A stretch of DNA of 64,000 nucleotides from Pseudobacter ginsenosidimutans (lineage in GTDB: Bacteria; Bacteroidota; Bacteroidia; Chitinophagales; Chitinophagaceae): positions 2,232,001 to 2,296,000 of the forward strand of contig NZ_CP042431.1 of NCBI RefSeq assembly GCF_007970185.1. Reading direction: 5' to 3'. The position numbers and the translations under genes are program-made. The notes under the pieces are model-generated. The model was not told the DNA's origin. It worked only from the letters and a program-made list of their open reading frames with translations, and searched no databases. Below are positions 27,511 to 36,691 of this stretch, in pieces. Numbering within the stretch: the first letter of the stretch is position 1; each line of letters opens with the position of its first letter.

Positions 27511-27683
27511 GAAAATTTTAATTAAGGGGTGAATGTACGAAAAGAGAGGCCAAAAACTTACTCCCGGGGCATAATTGGATAACCTGCGTTGCAGAAATGA
27601 AAATTTGGGATTCCCCGCAGTAAAATATCAATATCCTTCATTTCCTTTGCACTGGTTTCAATACCCTAATCAAAACTTTATTA

Positions 27684-28571
27684 ATGAAAAAACTAATCTT
27701 ACCGTTCCTCTCGCTCTCTTTGTTTATTTCCGCTTGCAGCAAAGATGATAACAAAGCTCCCAAAGAAATCATTCAGCTCCAGGAAGTGGAAATGGAAGAC
27801 AGCAAACTAAGTTTTACTTACAATGAGCAGAGCCAGCCTACAAAAATTCAGTTTAGTATGAAGGTGAATGACGAAGCGTACCTGCCGATGTATTATCTCG
27901 ATTTTGCTTACAATAATGGTAAGCCGTCAACTGCTGATTTTTTTATCAGGCCACAAATCAATGAAGACTACAAGCGTCAGTCCAGCGCCAAATTTGTACA
28001 TGAGGGAGGAAATCTGTCTTATACGGCTTTGGTGGGTTACGATGAAAATGGCACACCTGATGAAGACAGGAGAGATACTTTCTTTTACACTTTCAACGCA
28101 GCCAAACAATTGACATCATTAAAATCCGGGAGTAATGGTGCCGCGATCTCACTCGGATGGGATGGCCGCAACAATCTTCTGGTACCTACCCATACGCAGG
28201 AGATTTCAGATGAGCGTATCACCACAAGTTTTGAACATGGTTACGACAATAACATCAATCCCTATTCATTCAACGGACTGGGCTTTTTGTTGACTACCCT
28301 TAATTTGGGTCAGGTGGAAATGCCTGATCAATTGTTGTCGGCCAATAACGTGTTGTCTTATAAACAAACCATCAAAAGAGAAACGCTCGATAATGGCCAG
28401 GTAGTGGGTGAACCTGCCTACGAGTATACGACTATTGACCGTTCTATTACGCTGGGTGAAAAAGGTTTGCCGGCAACAATTGAATTGAAGGAGAAGAGGA
28501 CTAACCCTTCCGGATCCGAAGAGAACCAAACGCGAAACTACAAATTCAAGTACAGCATTATAAAACAGTAG
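27684..28571 (+). CDS. Hypothetical lipoprotein, YD-repeat-like
   Basis: A 295-residue protein with a lipoprotein signal peptide (lipobox ISAC, Cys18). The body has repeating short beta-hairpin segments such as YTFNAAKQLTSLKSG and YKFKYS, reminiscent of DUF4595-like Bacteroidota surface lipoproteins. Function is unknown. It is preceded by the same 15-mer (27638-27652) as the lipoprotein gene at 9860. Confidence 0.65.
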   Translation: MKKLILPFLSLSLFISACSKDDNKAPKEIIQLQEVEMEDSKLSFTYNEQSQPTKIQFSMKVNDEAYLPMYYLDFAYNNGKPSTADFFIRPQINEDYKRQSSAKFVHEGGNLSYTALVGYDENGTPDEDRRDTFFYTFNAAKQLTSLKSGSNGAAISLGWDGRNNLLVPTHTQEISDERITTSFEHGYDNNINPYSFNGLGFLLTTLNLGQVEMPDQLLSANNVLSYKQTIKRETLDNGQVVGEPAYEYTTIDRSITLGEKGLPATIELKEKRTNPSGSEENQTRNYKFKYSIIKQ

Positions 28572-28598
28572 ATCAATTACAGGAATACTGTAAAATAA

Positions 28599-28630
28599 AA
28601 CGGCTGCTCTTTCCCGAAAGAGCAGCCGTT
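28599..28630. terminator. Perfect stem-loop between convergent genes
   Basis: A 14-base perfect stem (AACGGCTGCTCTTT against its complement) closes on a CCCG loop between the lipoprotein gene and the ABC exporter gene. It lacks a long T-run, but its position suits a bidirectional terminator. Confidence 0.65.
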
Positions 28631-28651
28631 GCAGTATCATACAATTGTAGC

Positions 28652-30487
28652 TTATTTCACTTCCTGCATTTTCACCAGTTTGTGGTAGAATCCTTCCAAA
28701 GCAATCAGTTGATCGTGTGTGCCGCGCTCAACGATCTGACCGCGCTGCAGTACGATGATCTCATCTGCATGCCGGATTGTACTCAGTCTGTGTGCGATCA
28801 CGATGCTGGTCCTGTTGGCCATCATTTTATTGATGGCATCCTGCACCAGTCTTTCACTTTCCGTATCCAGGGATGAAGTGGCTTCGTCCAGAATAAGGAT
28901 GGGCGGGTTTTTCAGCACAGCGCGTGCAATGGTAAGTCTTTGCCTTTCTCCTCCACTGAGTTTGCTTCCGCGGTCGCCGATATTGGTCTCATAGCCTTCT
29001 TCTTTTTGGGAAATGAAGTTATGGGCATTGGCGATTGTAGCTGCATTCTCGATATCGGTCAGCGAAGCATCGGGATTACTCAGCGCAATATTGCTGGCGA
29101 TGGTATCATTGAAGAGGATCGGCTCCTGCGTTACGATACCGATCTGGTCTCTCAAGGATTTCAATGAATAATCTTTGATATTGACGCCATCGATGAGCAA
29201 TTCACCACTGCTGACATCGTGGAAGCGTGGCACCAGGTCAGCGAGCGTTGACTTGCCTGCGCCGGATGAGCCTACCAATGCAATGGTCTTGCCTTTCTCG
29301 ATGGAGAGATTGATATTATCCAGGATGGTAACATCCTCGTATTTGAAAGAAACGTTTTTGAATTCGATGCGGTTATTGAAGGACGTGAGTGTTTTGGGGT
29401 TGGGCGCTTCTTCCACAACCACCGGCGCTTTCAGGATCTCTTCCACACGGGCGATAGCGGCGCTTCCGCGCTGAGCATTGTAGAAGGCAGTACTTAAAGA
29501 TTTGGCCGGGTTGATGATCTGCGTGAAGAAAACGATATAGGTGATAAAGGCTTCAGCAGTGAGGCCGCTTGCTATTCCGGTTGCTTCATTTCCCAGTACC
29601 ATCTTACCTCCGATCCAGAGGATACAGCTCAGTACAAGTACTCCCATGAACTCGGATAACGGTGATGCCAGATCGCGGCGGAATGCCATCTTCACACGAA
29701 GTGTATGCAGGCGATGGCTTGTATTGAGGAAACGGTTATTGAGCAGTTTCTCCGCATTGAAGGCTTTCACAACGCGAAGACCGGAAATGGTTTCATCGAG
29801 TATCGAAAGGATCAGTCCCTGCTGTTCCTGCGCCTGATTGGATTGCTTTTTAAGTTTGCGGCTGATCCTGCCGATTATGAAACCAGTGGCAGGCAACAAT
29901 ACAAGCAGGAACAAACTTAAAGTGGGGCTGAGGAATACAAGGGTAAAAAGAATGATGAGGATATTGAGCGGATCGCGGATCAAACCTTCCAATGTACTCA
30001 TGATGCTCCATTCGATCTCATTCATATCGTTACTCATCCGGCTCATGATATCGCCTTTGCGTTGTTCAGTGAAAAAGCCGATGGGAAGTTTGAGGATCTT
30101 ATTGTACATATCATCACGAAAGGTGGTCATTACCCGGTTGCGAAGCGGGATCATGATCCTGAACGAAAGATACAGGAACAGGTTCTTCATCAGAACCGAA
30201 ACGATCACTGTGATGCAGATAGCTGCCAGCGCATATGCCTTACCGTAAGTATCGATCAGCAGGGTAAGGTAATACTTTAAACAGGCTATTACATAGGCTG
30301 AACTGAAAGAAGCTTCCGGCAGTTCCCGAACAGGTGCATCCTTTCCGAAAAGGAGTTGAAGGAAGGGCGCCAGCATGGCCAGGGACAATAAGGAAAACAG
30401 GATGGATAACAGTATAAATACCACATATATCAGGATATTGCCTTTCTGGTTCCGGAGATAAAAGAGAATCGTGGAAAATCGCTTCAT
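28652..30487 (-). CDS. MsbA-like ABC exporter (fused membrane and ATPase domains)
   Basis: A 611-residue half-transporter. Six transmembrane helices occupy roughly residues 15-330. The ATPase follows, with Walker A GSSGAGKST, Q-loop VTQEPILFND, signature LSGGERQR, Walker B ILILDEATSS and the H-loop IAHRLST. As a homodimer it would export a lipid or drug; the lipid A-core flippase MsbA is the closest functional guess. It is divergent from rbfA. Confidence 0.85.
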   Translation of the reverse strand: MKRFSTILFYLRNQKGNILIYVVFILLSILFSLLSLAMLAPFLQLLFGKDAPVRELPEASFSSAYVIACLKYYLTLLIDTYGKAYALAAICITVIVSVLMKNLFLYLSFRIMIPLRNRVMTTFRDDMYNKILKLPIGFFTEQRKGDIMSRMSNDMNEIEWSIMSTLEGLIRDPLNILIILFTLVFLSPTLSLFLLVLLPATGFIIGRISRKLKKQSNQAQEQQGLILSILDETISGLRVVKAFNAEKLLNNRFLNTSHRLHTLRVKMAFRRDLASPLSEFMGVLVLSCILWIGGKMVLGNEATGIASGLTAEAFITYIVFFTQIINPAKSLSTAFYNAQRGSAAIARVEEILKAPVVVEEAPNPKTLTSFNNRIEFKNVSFKYEDVTILDNINLSIEKGKTIALVGSSGAGKSTLADLVPRFHDVSSGELLIDGVNIKDYSLKSLRDQIGIVTQEPILFNDTIASNIALSNPDASLTDIENAATIANAHNFISQKEEGYETNIGDRGSKLSGGERQRLTIARAVLKNPPILILDEATSSLDTESERLVQDAINKMMANRTSIVIAHRLSTIRHADEIIVLQRGQIVERGTHDQLIALEGFYHKLVKMQEVK

Positions 30488-30550
30488 GGATTAAAATATA
30501 GATAAACAGCGCAAAGTAACTAATTTTACAACGATTAATCCGTTAAAGGA

Positions 30551-30925
30551 ATGCAAGAAGGAAAAAGACAAAAACAGATAGCAGGCCTCCTGAACGAGGA
30601 ATTGAATGGTATCTTCCAGCGATTGAGCCTGACCATGATAGACGGCGGTATGGTATCCATTTCCGGCGTGAAAATGACCCCGGACCTGCTGGAAGCCCGG
30701 ATTTACCTGAGTTTCTTCCAGGTTAAAGACGCCGCTGCCGCCCTGAAAAAGATAGAAGACAGGGCCTGGGAAATCAAAAAAGAACTTACCTCCAGGGTGG
30801 CCAAACAGCTCAGGCGAATGCCAGAACTGAGGTTTTACACAGATGATACCCTTGACCATGTGTTTAAAATGGAGGACCTGTTCCGCCAGATCAAAAAGGA
30901 TGAAGAAGGGAAAGAGGAAAAATAA
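30551..30925 (+). CDS. rbfA: Ribosome-binding factor A
   Basis: A 124-residue small-subunit maturation factor. The KH-like fold pattern is visible: RQKQIAGLLNEEL at the N-terminus, then VSISGVKMTPDLLEARIYLS and LRRMPELRFYTDDTLDH. It acts on the 16S rRNA 5' region late in 30S assembly. The next gene begins 33 bases downstream. Confidence 0.92.
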   Translation: MQEGKRQKQIAGLLNEELNGIFQRLSLTMIDGGMVSISGVKMTPDLLEARIYLSFFQVKDAAAALKKIEDRAWEIKKELTSRVAKQLRRMPELRFYTDDTLDHVFKMEDLFRQIKKDEEGKEEK

Positions 30926-30958
30926 ACAGCTGCCCCAATCACACAATAAACCCTTTGA

Positions 30959-32182
30959 ATGAATTTTCTCTTCGCCTGGCGCTATTTCAAAGCAAAGAAA
31001 TCCACCAATGCCATCAATGTGATTGCCTGGGTGAGCATGATCGCGATCATGTGTATCACCTTCGCATTCATCGTGGTATTAAGTGTGTTCAATGGTTTTG
31101 AAGGGCTGGTGAAAAGTTTGTATTCATCTTTCTACACCGATATCCGCATCTCGCCGGCAAAGGGAAAACTGATCACACTCACGAAAGAACAACTACAACA
31201 ACTCCGCAGCAATCCGCAGGTTCGTCACTATTCATTAATGGCCGAAGAAAAAACTCTGTTGCTGAACGATGATATCCAGGTGATCGCTGATCTCAAAGGG
31301 GTTGACAGTAACTACAAATTCGTGGCAGGTGTTCCTGAAAAAATGTTCCGCGGCAGTTTCCTTACAGGCAATGAGGAGTATCCCACACTGGTATTGGGCA
31401 ATGGCGTGGAGAATGCACTGGGCGTGGAATCCGACAAGAATGTGTTCCCGCTCACCGTGTATCTTTTCAAGCGCGGCGCTACTGTCAATACTACAAACCC
31501 CTACGAAAGTTTTGCTGCTTCCAATATCAATACTGCCGGTACTTTCATGATACAGGCCGATATCGATAACAAATTTGCCATCACCAACCTGGCCTTTATG
31601 AAGCGCATGATGAACCTGGGGCCCGATGAATACAGCGCAGCAGAAATTGCACTGCTGGATGGCGAAAAGGCCGATGAAGTAAAAAAGCAATTGAGATCGA
31701 TCTTCGGGGAGCAATACAGGATCGAAACGAAGTACGAACAAAATCAAAGCCTGTACAGCGTAATGACCATGGAAAAATGGGCTACCTACGGTATTCTTAC
31801 CCTGATGCTGATTGTTGCTGCATTCACCATGATCGGCGGTCTTACCATGCTGGTGCTGGAGAAACAAAAAGATATCCAGGCGCTCAAAGCGATGGGGGCA
31901 GACAACAGGCTGGTACAGAAAATATTCCTGAGTGAAGGCATCCTGCTGGCCGGTATCGGTGCCGGAGCCGGCATTGTGCTGGCCCTGATCTTCTGCTGGG
32001 CGCAGGTTCGGTTCAAGCTGATCCCGCTGGAAGGAGGAACCTTTCTCATCGATTATTATCCGGTGAAAATATTGCCACAGGATTTTGTATTGATCCTGAT
32101 CACTGTATTGTTCGTGGCTATACTGGCTTCGTGGTTCCCTTCCCGTAAGGCGGCCTTACAACCGATTGAACTGAAAACCTAG
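30959..32182 (+). CDS. LolC/LolE-like ABC transporter permease
   Basis: A 407-residue inner-membrane protein with the lipoprotein-release permease layout. One N-terminal helix follows AWRYFKAKKSTNAINVI, a large periplasmic MacB-PCD-like domain comes next, then three C-terminal FtsX helices with VLEKQKDIQALKAMGA. It probably helps release lipoproteins from the inner membrane. The ATPase partner (LolD) is not adjacent. Confidence 0.88.
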   Translation: MNFLFAWRYFKAKKSTNAINVIAWVSMIAIMCITFAFIVVLSVFNGFEGLVKSLYSSFYTDIRISPAKGKLITLTKEQLQQLRSNPQVRHYSLMAEEKTLLLNDDIQVIADLKGVDSNYKFVAGVPEKMFRGSFLTGNEEYPTLVLGNGVENALGVESDKNVFPLTVYLFKRGATVNTTNPYESFAASNINTAGTFMIQADIDNKFAITNLAFMKRMMNLGPDEYSAAEIALLDGEKADEVKKQLRSIFGEQYRIETKYEQNQSLYSVMTMEKWATYGILTLMLIVAAFTMIGGLTMLVLEKQKDIQALKAMGADNRLVQKIFLSEGILLAGIGAGAGIVLALIFCWAQVRFKLIPLEGGTFLIDYYPVKILPQDFVLILITVLFVAILASWFPSRKAALQPIELKT

Positions 32183-32217
32183 CGAGCCTCCTGACTCTCC
32201 CTGTAACCCTATTGCAT

Positions 32218-32717
32218 ATGCGCATTAAATCTTTCCTGCCCGGAACTTTTATATTTCAAACCTCCCTCAGGCCGCAAGACATTGAATTCATTGTGCTGGA
32301 CAAAATGCCGGAACCGGGCTTTTCCCCTGCTTCACGATCCTATGCGGACTATTTTGGAGAAGCCGATGATACATGTTTCGTTATCCGTGGCATTTCACAA
32401 TCGAACAGACCGCCAAGGCCAGTGGCCAGGGCACAGATGGAGTTGATGCCGCAGGGTGGCACCAGGGTGATTGTTCGCTTTGGGTTTGCCTGGAGAATGA
32501 AATTGTTTTGGGTATCGCCGCTTTTATGATTGCACAAATGACCTGCACGTTGATTACTCAAACCATCAACATTGCTGAATACTTATCCCATATTGGGCTC
32601 TTGATATTGACTGGCCTGGGCTTTATCGTTTACTTTCTTTACAGGTTCCGGTCGGATTGTGAAAAGATGAAAAAAATGATGCTGGATCTTTTTAATGGTC
32701 AGCCATTAAATGATTGA
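32218..32717 (+). pseudogene. Frameshifted small membrane-protein gene
   Basis: Two overlapping reading frames join into one sensible protein of about 166 residues. The first runs from ATG at 32218 (MRIKSFLPGTFIFQTSL) and ends in a stop soon after MKLFWV. The second supplies IAAFMIAQMTCTLI, a second helix YLSHIGLLILTGLG and a basic C-terminus, ending at 32717. A -1 shift within the T-rich 32503-32510 restores continuity. It may be a true mutation, a sequencing error or recoding; the site is not a classical slippery heptamer. No family was recognised. Confidence 0.65.
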
Positions 32718-32721
32718 GCAC

Positions 32722-32750
32722 AAAAAAATCCCGGCCGAAGCCGGGATTTT
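32722..32750. terminator. Bidirectional terminator
   Basis: AATCCCGGC and GCCGGGATT pair around a 4-base loop, with A residues on the left and T residues on the right. It serves the frameshifted gene and the convergent transketolase gene. Confidence 0.88.
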
Positions 32751-32774
32751 ATATTAAGTTTTTGTGAACTGCGT

Positions 32775-33611
32775 TTAATAATCACCGAGAGTTTCCGGCA
32801 ACTGGGCCAGTGCTTTGGCCAATTGTTCATCGTTGGGGGCAATACCATGCCATTCGTGTGAGCCTTCCATGAAATCAACGCCGGCGCCCATCTGGGTCTT
32901 CATCATGATGGCGATGGGTTTTCCTTTTCCTACGAATGTTTTGGCTTTTTCCAGTGCAGCAACCACTTGATCTACATCATTCCCTTCATCGAGGCGGATC
33001 ACTTCCCATCCGAAAGCTTCGAATTTGGCGCCAATGTCCCCAAGTTTCATCACTTTATCAGTGGGACCGTCGATCTGTTGTCCATTCCAGTCTACAGTAG
33101 CAATGAGGTTGTCCACTTTTTTTGCGCCTGCAAACATGATGGCTTCCCAGTTCTGGCCTTCGTCCAACTCACCATCACCACTAAGTGAAAACACGAGATT
33201 GCTTTCTCCGTTGAGTTTTTTGGTGAGGGCTGCTCCGATGGCTACGCTCATACCTTGCCCGAGGGAACCTGAGGCTATACGGATACCCGGAAGGTGCTCA
33301 TGTGTAGCTGGGTGGCCCTGGAGGCGGGAGTTCAGTTTACGGAAAGTGGCTAGTTCTTTTATGTCAAAATACCCGGCCCTGGCCAGGGTAGAGTAGAAAA
33401 CCGGGCTAATGTGTCCGTTAGACAAAATGAAGACATCCTCATTGGTGGCATTCATATTGAACTGCGGGTTGTGCTGCATTACCTTGAAATATAATGCTGT
33501 AAAATAATCTGTACAACCAAGGGAACCACCGGGGTGGCCGCTTTGTGAGCCGTGTACCATTCTAACAATATCCCTGCGGATCTGTGTGGCGATGTCTTTT
33601 AATGCTGGCAT
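32775..33611 (-). CDS. Transketolase, N-terminal (TPP-binding) subunit
   Basis: 278 residues matching only the first domain of transketolase. HGSQSGHPGGSLG lies near residue 20, and the thiamine-diphosphate motif GDGELDEGQNWEA lies near residue 145. Many bacteria encode transketolase as adjacent N- and C-terminal genes. Here neither neighbour is the C-terminal half: downstream is a terminator and a convergent gene, and upstream is a divergent sugar-phosphate transferase. The partner must lie elsewhere. It acts in the non-oxidative pentose phosphate pathway. Confidence 0.9.
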   Translation of the reverse strand: MPALKDIATQIRRDIVRMVHGSQSGHPGGSLGCTDYFTALYFKVMQHNPQFNMNATNEDVFILSNGHISPVFYSTLARAGYFDIKELATFRKLNSRLQGHPATHEHLPGIRIASGSLGQGMSVAIGAALTKKLNGESNLVFSLSGDGELDEGQNWEAIMFAGAKKVDNLIATVDWNGQQIDGPTDKVMKLGDIGAKFEAFGWEVIRLDEGNDVDQVVAALEKAKTFVGKGKPIAIMMKTQMGAGVDFMEGSHEWHGIAPNDEQLAKALAQLPETLGDY

Positions 33612-33643
33612 AAACAGTCTTTAACGGTCTTTAAATGTGGTGG

Positions 33644-33651
33644 CAAAACTA
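33644..33651 (-). promoter_or_regulatory. Candidate -7 element for the transketolase gene
   Basis: On the minus strand this reads TAGTTTTG (TAnnTTTG), about 33 bases before the start codon. Confidence 0.5.
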
Positions 33652-33869
33652 CAAGAAATTGTAGACCAAGTGATGAACTCTATTAAACTTTTCTTTATTT
33701 TTGATCTCCAATTGCCCGCCTTAAACAATAAAGTTGCCTGAATTGAAGTTCATTTATAGCGACAAGTGCTGTAGTTTTGAACCTTGGCATCTATTTTGCC
33801 CCAACCGGCCAGATTAGCAGCACGTAGATATTATAAAGACAAATATTTAGGAAACCAAAATCAGGGCTG

Positions 33870-35003
33870 ATGTTTGATGTATTACTTTCGATAGCTATAT
33901 CCTTTACTGTAACCTTCTTAGCTATCCCTGTAATTATTACAGTGGCCGAAAGAAAAAAACTCTTCGACATTCCGGACGAGCGCAAGATCCATGAAATGCC
34001 GATCCCTTCACTGGGCGGTCTTGGCATATTTGCCGGCTTCATCCTGGCCTGTCTGGTAGCCATTCAATTTCAGAAATCGAACGAGATGCAGTATTTTCTG
34101 GCTGCAGCCTTCGTGATCTTCTTCCTGGGTCTGAAAGATGATATATTGGTTATTTCCCCCATCAAGAAATTCATTGGACAGGTGCTGGCCGCCTTCCTGA
34201 TCATTTATAAAGGTGGTGTACAGCTCACCAGCATGCATGGTTTCATGGGCATTCATGAATTGCCTGAATCCTTCAGCCTGCTGCTGACCTACTTCACTGT
34301 GATCGTGATCATCAACTCATTCAATCTGATCGACGGTATTGATGGCCTGGCCGGAAGCCTGGGCCTGATGACCTCCATCATTTTCGGATTCTATTTTCTG
34401 CAGAATAACATGATCGGGTATGCGATCCTGGCCTTCTCACTGGCCGGCAGTGTTGCAGCTTTCCTGATCTTCAATTTCCAGCCCGCGAAAGTATTCATGG
34501 GCGATACGGGTTCCTTATTGATAGGGCTGATTACGTCTATACTTGCCGTTAAGTTCATTGACGCAGCCAATGCTACCGATGTGGCCTATCCGCTGATAGC
34601 ATCACCGGCCCTGGCCTTTACCATCCTGATGATCCCCCTGCTGGATACATTAAGGGTTTTTGGTATCCGTATCATCAACCGCCGCTCACCTTTCAGCCCC
34701 GATAGAAACCATATCCATCACCTGCTGCTAGACAGAGGCCTTTCTCACCGTACCATTACGTTGAGCCTGGTAGCTGTGAACCTGCTGTTTGTGGTGGTTG
34801 CTTACAGTATGCGCAATTTCGGTTGCACCTGGATCATCCTTGGGGTGATCGGGTTCTTCTTTACCGGTATTGCCGCCCTGTACTACACACGCCCCCAACC
34901 CCGCCTTTTTGTGGCCAGATCTGTGGAAAAAGACATCAAGGAAAAAGGTACCACCAAGATCGTTCCTCTTACCAAGGATACAATCCTCGAACACAAGAAT
35001 TGA
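33870..35003 (+). CDS. WecA/MraY-family undecaprenyl-phosphate sugar-phosphate transferase
   Basis: A 377-residue membrane enzyme with about ten helices. Catalytic motifs of the polyprenyl-phosphate GlcNAc-1-phosphate transferase family are present: NSFNLIDGIDGLAGS near residue 150, FMGDTGSLLIG near residue 210 and PDRNHIHHLLLDRGLSH near residue 275. It probably starts a surface polysaccharide or O-antigen repeat on the lipid carrier. Length and the HIHH motif favour WecA over MraY. Confidence 0.88.
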   Translation: MFDVLLSIAISFTVTFLAIPVIITVAERKKLFDIPDERKIHEMPIPSLGGLGIFAGFILACLVAIQFQKSNEMQYFLAAAFVIFFLGLKDDILVISPIKKFIGQVLAAFLIIYKGGVQLTSMHGFMGIHELPESFSLLLTYFTVIVIINSFNLIDGIDGLAGSLGLMTSIIFGFYFLQNNMIGYAILAFSLAGSVAAFLIFNFQPAKVFMGDTGSLLIGLITSILAVKFIDAANATDVAYPLIASPALAFTILMIPLLDTLRVFGIRIINRRSPFSPDRNHIHHLLLDRGLSHRTITLSLVAVNLLFVVVAYSMRNFGCTWIILGVIGFFFTGIAALYYTRPQPRLFVARSVEKDIKEKGTTKIVPLTKDTILEHKN

Positions 35004-35023
35004 GTCCCTTCACATAAATCTCA

Positions 35024-35060
35024 AGGGTCTTTTACGTTCTTCTGAATTGTAAAAGACCCT
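35024..35060 (+). terminator. Terminator after the WecA-like gene
   Basis: A perfect 12-base stem (AGGGTCTTTTAC against GTAAAAGACCCT) with a 13-base loop, followed by an A/T-rich stretch, 20 bases after the gene. Confidence 0.7.
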
Positions 35061-35109
35061 GATTTATTAAATTCTCATCCGTTCTCTGTGCAATTTTTCT
35101 GATTTGACG

Positions 35110-35117
35110 TAGGTTTG
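35110..35117 (+). promoter_or_regulatory. Candidate -7 element for frr
   Basis: TAGGTTTG matches TAnnTTTG and lies 23 bases before the frr start. Confidence 0.5.
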
Positions 35118-35140
35118 CAACGCACTTAATTCATTCAATT

Positions 35141-35704
35141 ATGTCAGACGAGTTAAATATTATCAAAAGCCAGGCTGAAGAAGCCATGGTGAAGGCTATT
35201 GACCACCTGGAAGCCGAGCTGATCAAAGTACGTGCAGGAAAGGCCAACCCAAACCTGGTAGACGGCCTTGTTGTTGACTACTATGGAACCCCCACACCTA
35301 TCAGTCAGGTGGGAAATATAACAGTGGCCGATGCCAGAACGCTGGCCATTCAGCCCTGGGAAAAAAATATGCTGCAACCGATCGAGCGCGCTATCATTGC
35401 CGCCAATATCGGTATCACACCCCAGAATGATGGTATGATCATTCGACTCTTTATGCCGCCGCTCACAGAAGAGCGCCGTAAAGAACTGGTGAAACGCGCA
35501 CAGGGCGAAGGAGAACATTCAAAAGTTGCTATCCGCAATATCCGCAGGGATGCTATCGAAAAGATCAAGAAACTGCAGAAGAACGGCCTCAGTGAAGACG
35601 TTTGTAAAGACGGAGAAAAGAATGTGCAGGACCTTACAGATAAATTCATTTCTCTGGTAGATAAACATCTTGCAGCGAAAGAAAAAGAAATCATGACTGT
35701 GTAA
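35141..35704 (+). CDS. frr: Ribosome recycling factor
   Basis: A 187-residue factor that, with EF-G, splits post-termination ribosomes. Family patterns are LIKVRAGKANPNLVDGLVVD, YGTPTPISQVGNI and the C-terminal helix with KDGEKNVQDLTDKFI. Length is standard. It is monocistronic here, with its own promoter element and a strong terminator, rather than next to pyrH as in many bacteria. Confidence 0.95.
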   Translation: MSDELNIIKSQAEEAMVKAIDHLEAELIKVRAGKANPNLVDGLVVDYYGTPTPISQVGNITVADARTLAIQPWEKNMLQPIERAIIAANIGITPQNDGMIIRLFMPPLTEERRKELVKRAQGEGEHSKVAIRNIRRDAIEKIKKLQKNGLSEDVCKDGEKNVQDLTDKFISLVDKHLAAKEKEIMTV

Positions 35705-35725
35705 CAACAGCCGCTATATGTTTAC

Positions 35726-35758
35726 GAAGGCTGTCTCGGAGAGACAGCCTTCTTTTTT
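35726..35758 (+). terminator. Terminator after frr
   Basis: GAAGGCTGTCTC and GAGACAGCCTTC form a perfect 12-base stem with a minimal loop, followed by six T residues. Confidence 0.92.
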
Positions 35759-35830
35759 CAATCCTGCGCATTAAAAAGGTACATCAGCAAATCAGAAAAA
35801 TGATATACCTTAAATCTTACAATAGCCGCT

Positions 35831-36583
35831 ATGGGAAAAACATTACTATCCTCCATCAGTACCCGCGCTCCTAAAGAGTTTGACAAGCAGGAAACAAAGG
35901 CTAAGACCGAAGCCATTATGCAGAAGCTGGACGAACTGCAGAACCTGCTCTACGCAGAATCCAAACACGCCATCCTGATCGTGATCCAGGGAATGGATGC
36001 AAGCGGAAAAGATGGCGTGATCCGCAACGTATTCGGTACCCTCAACCCACAGGGCGTTACAGTGAAAAGTTTTAAAGTACCAACGGCAGAAGAATTGTCT
36101 CACGATTTCCTCTGGCGTGTACATGCTCACGCTCCTGCAAAAGGCGTGATCCAGATCTTCAACAGATCGCATTATGAAGACATACTGGTTACACGGGTAC
36201 ATCATCTTATAGATGATGATACTGCCAAAAAGCGCATGAAGGCCATCAACGATTTTGAACAACTGCTCACCGAACATAACAGTACGCGCATCCTTAAATT
36301 CTACCTGCATGTTTCTCCTGAAGAACAACAGGAAAGACTCAACGAGCGTATACACGACCCCGCTAAACAGTGGAAGTACAACGCGAATGATTTTGAAGAA
36401 GCAAAGAAATGGGACGACTACATGAGAGTATATGATGATGCTTTCACACATTGTAACAATGTTCCCTGGACCATTGTACCCGCAGATCAGAACTGGTACA
36501 AGGAATACCTGATCGCCAACACCCTGCTGAAAACATTGCAGGATCTCGACATGAAATACCCCGGTCTCAAAAAAGAACAATAG
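35831..36583 (+). CDS. PPK2-family polyphosphate kinase
   Basis: A 250-residue cytoplasmic kinase using polyphosphate to phosphorylate nucleotides. The Walker A-like GMDASGKDGVIRNVFG lies near residues 55-70. The family signatures FLWRVHAHAPAKG and FNRSHYEDILVTRVH follow near residues 95-125, and a lid region lies around ERIHDPAKQWKYN. Single-domain size fits class I or III PPK2. Whether AMP or ADP is preferred cannot be read by eye. Confidence 0.9.
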   Translation: MGKTLLSSISTRAPKEFDKQETKAKTEAIMQKLDELQNLLYAESKHAILIVIQGMDASGKDGVIRNVFGTLNPQGVTVKSFKVPTAEELSHDFLWRVHAHAPAKGVIQIFNRSHYEDILVTRVHHLIDDDTAKKRMKAINDFEQLLTEHNSTRILKFYLHVSPEEQQERLNERIHDPAKQWKYNANDFEEAKKWDDYMRVYDDAFTHCNNVPWTIVPADQNWYKEYLIANTLLKTLQDLDMKYPGLKKEQ

Positions 36584-36647
36584 CCTCTTTGCCTAACCGA
36601 AATCCACATCGTGGAAATCAATATATGGCTGGCAATTATATATTATA

Positions 36648-36655
36648 TAGTTTTG
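36648..36655 (+). promoter_or_regulatory. Candidate -7 element for mscL
   Basis: TAGTTTTG matches TAnnTTTG and lies 36 bases before the mscL start, in an A/T-rich stretch. Confidence 0.5.
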
Positions 36656-36691
36656 CCATGGTTGCATTCATTCAATTAAAAATCTATCTAT

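Noticed and set aside
32500-32512. Programmed -1 frameshifting in the small membrane-protein gene
   Set aside because: The shift site is T-rich but does not fit a classical X XXY YYZ heptamer in the zero frame, so a plain indel is more likely.
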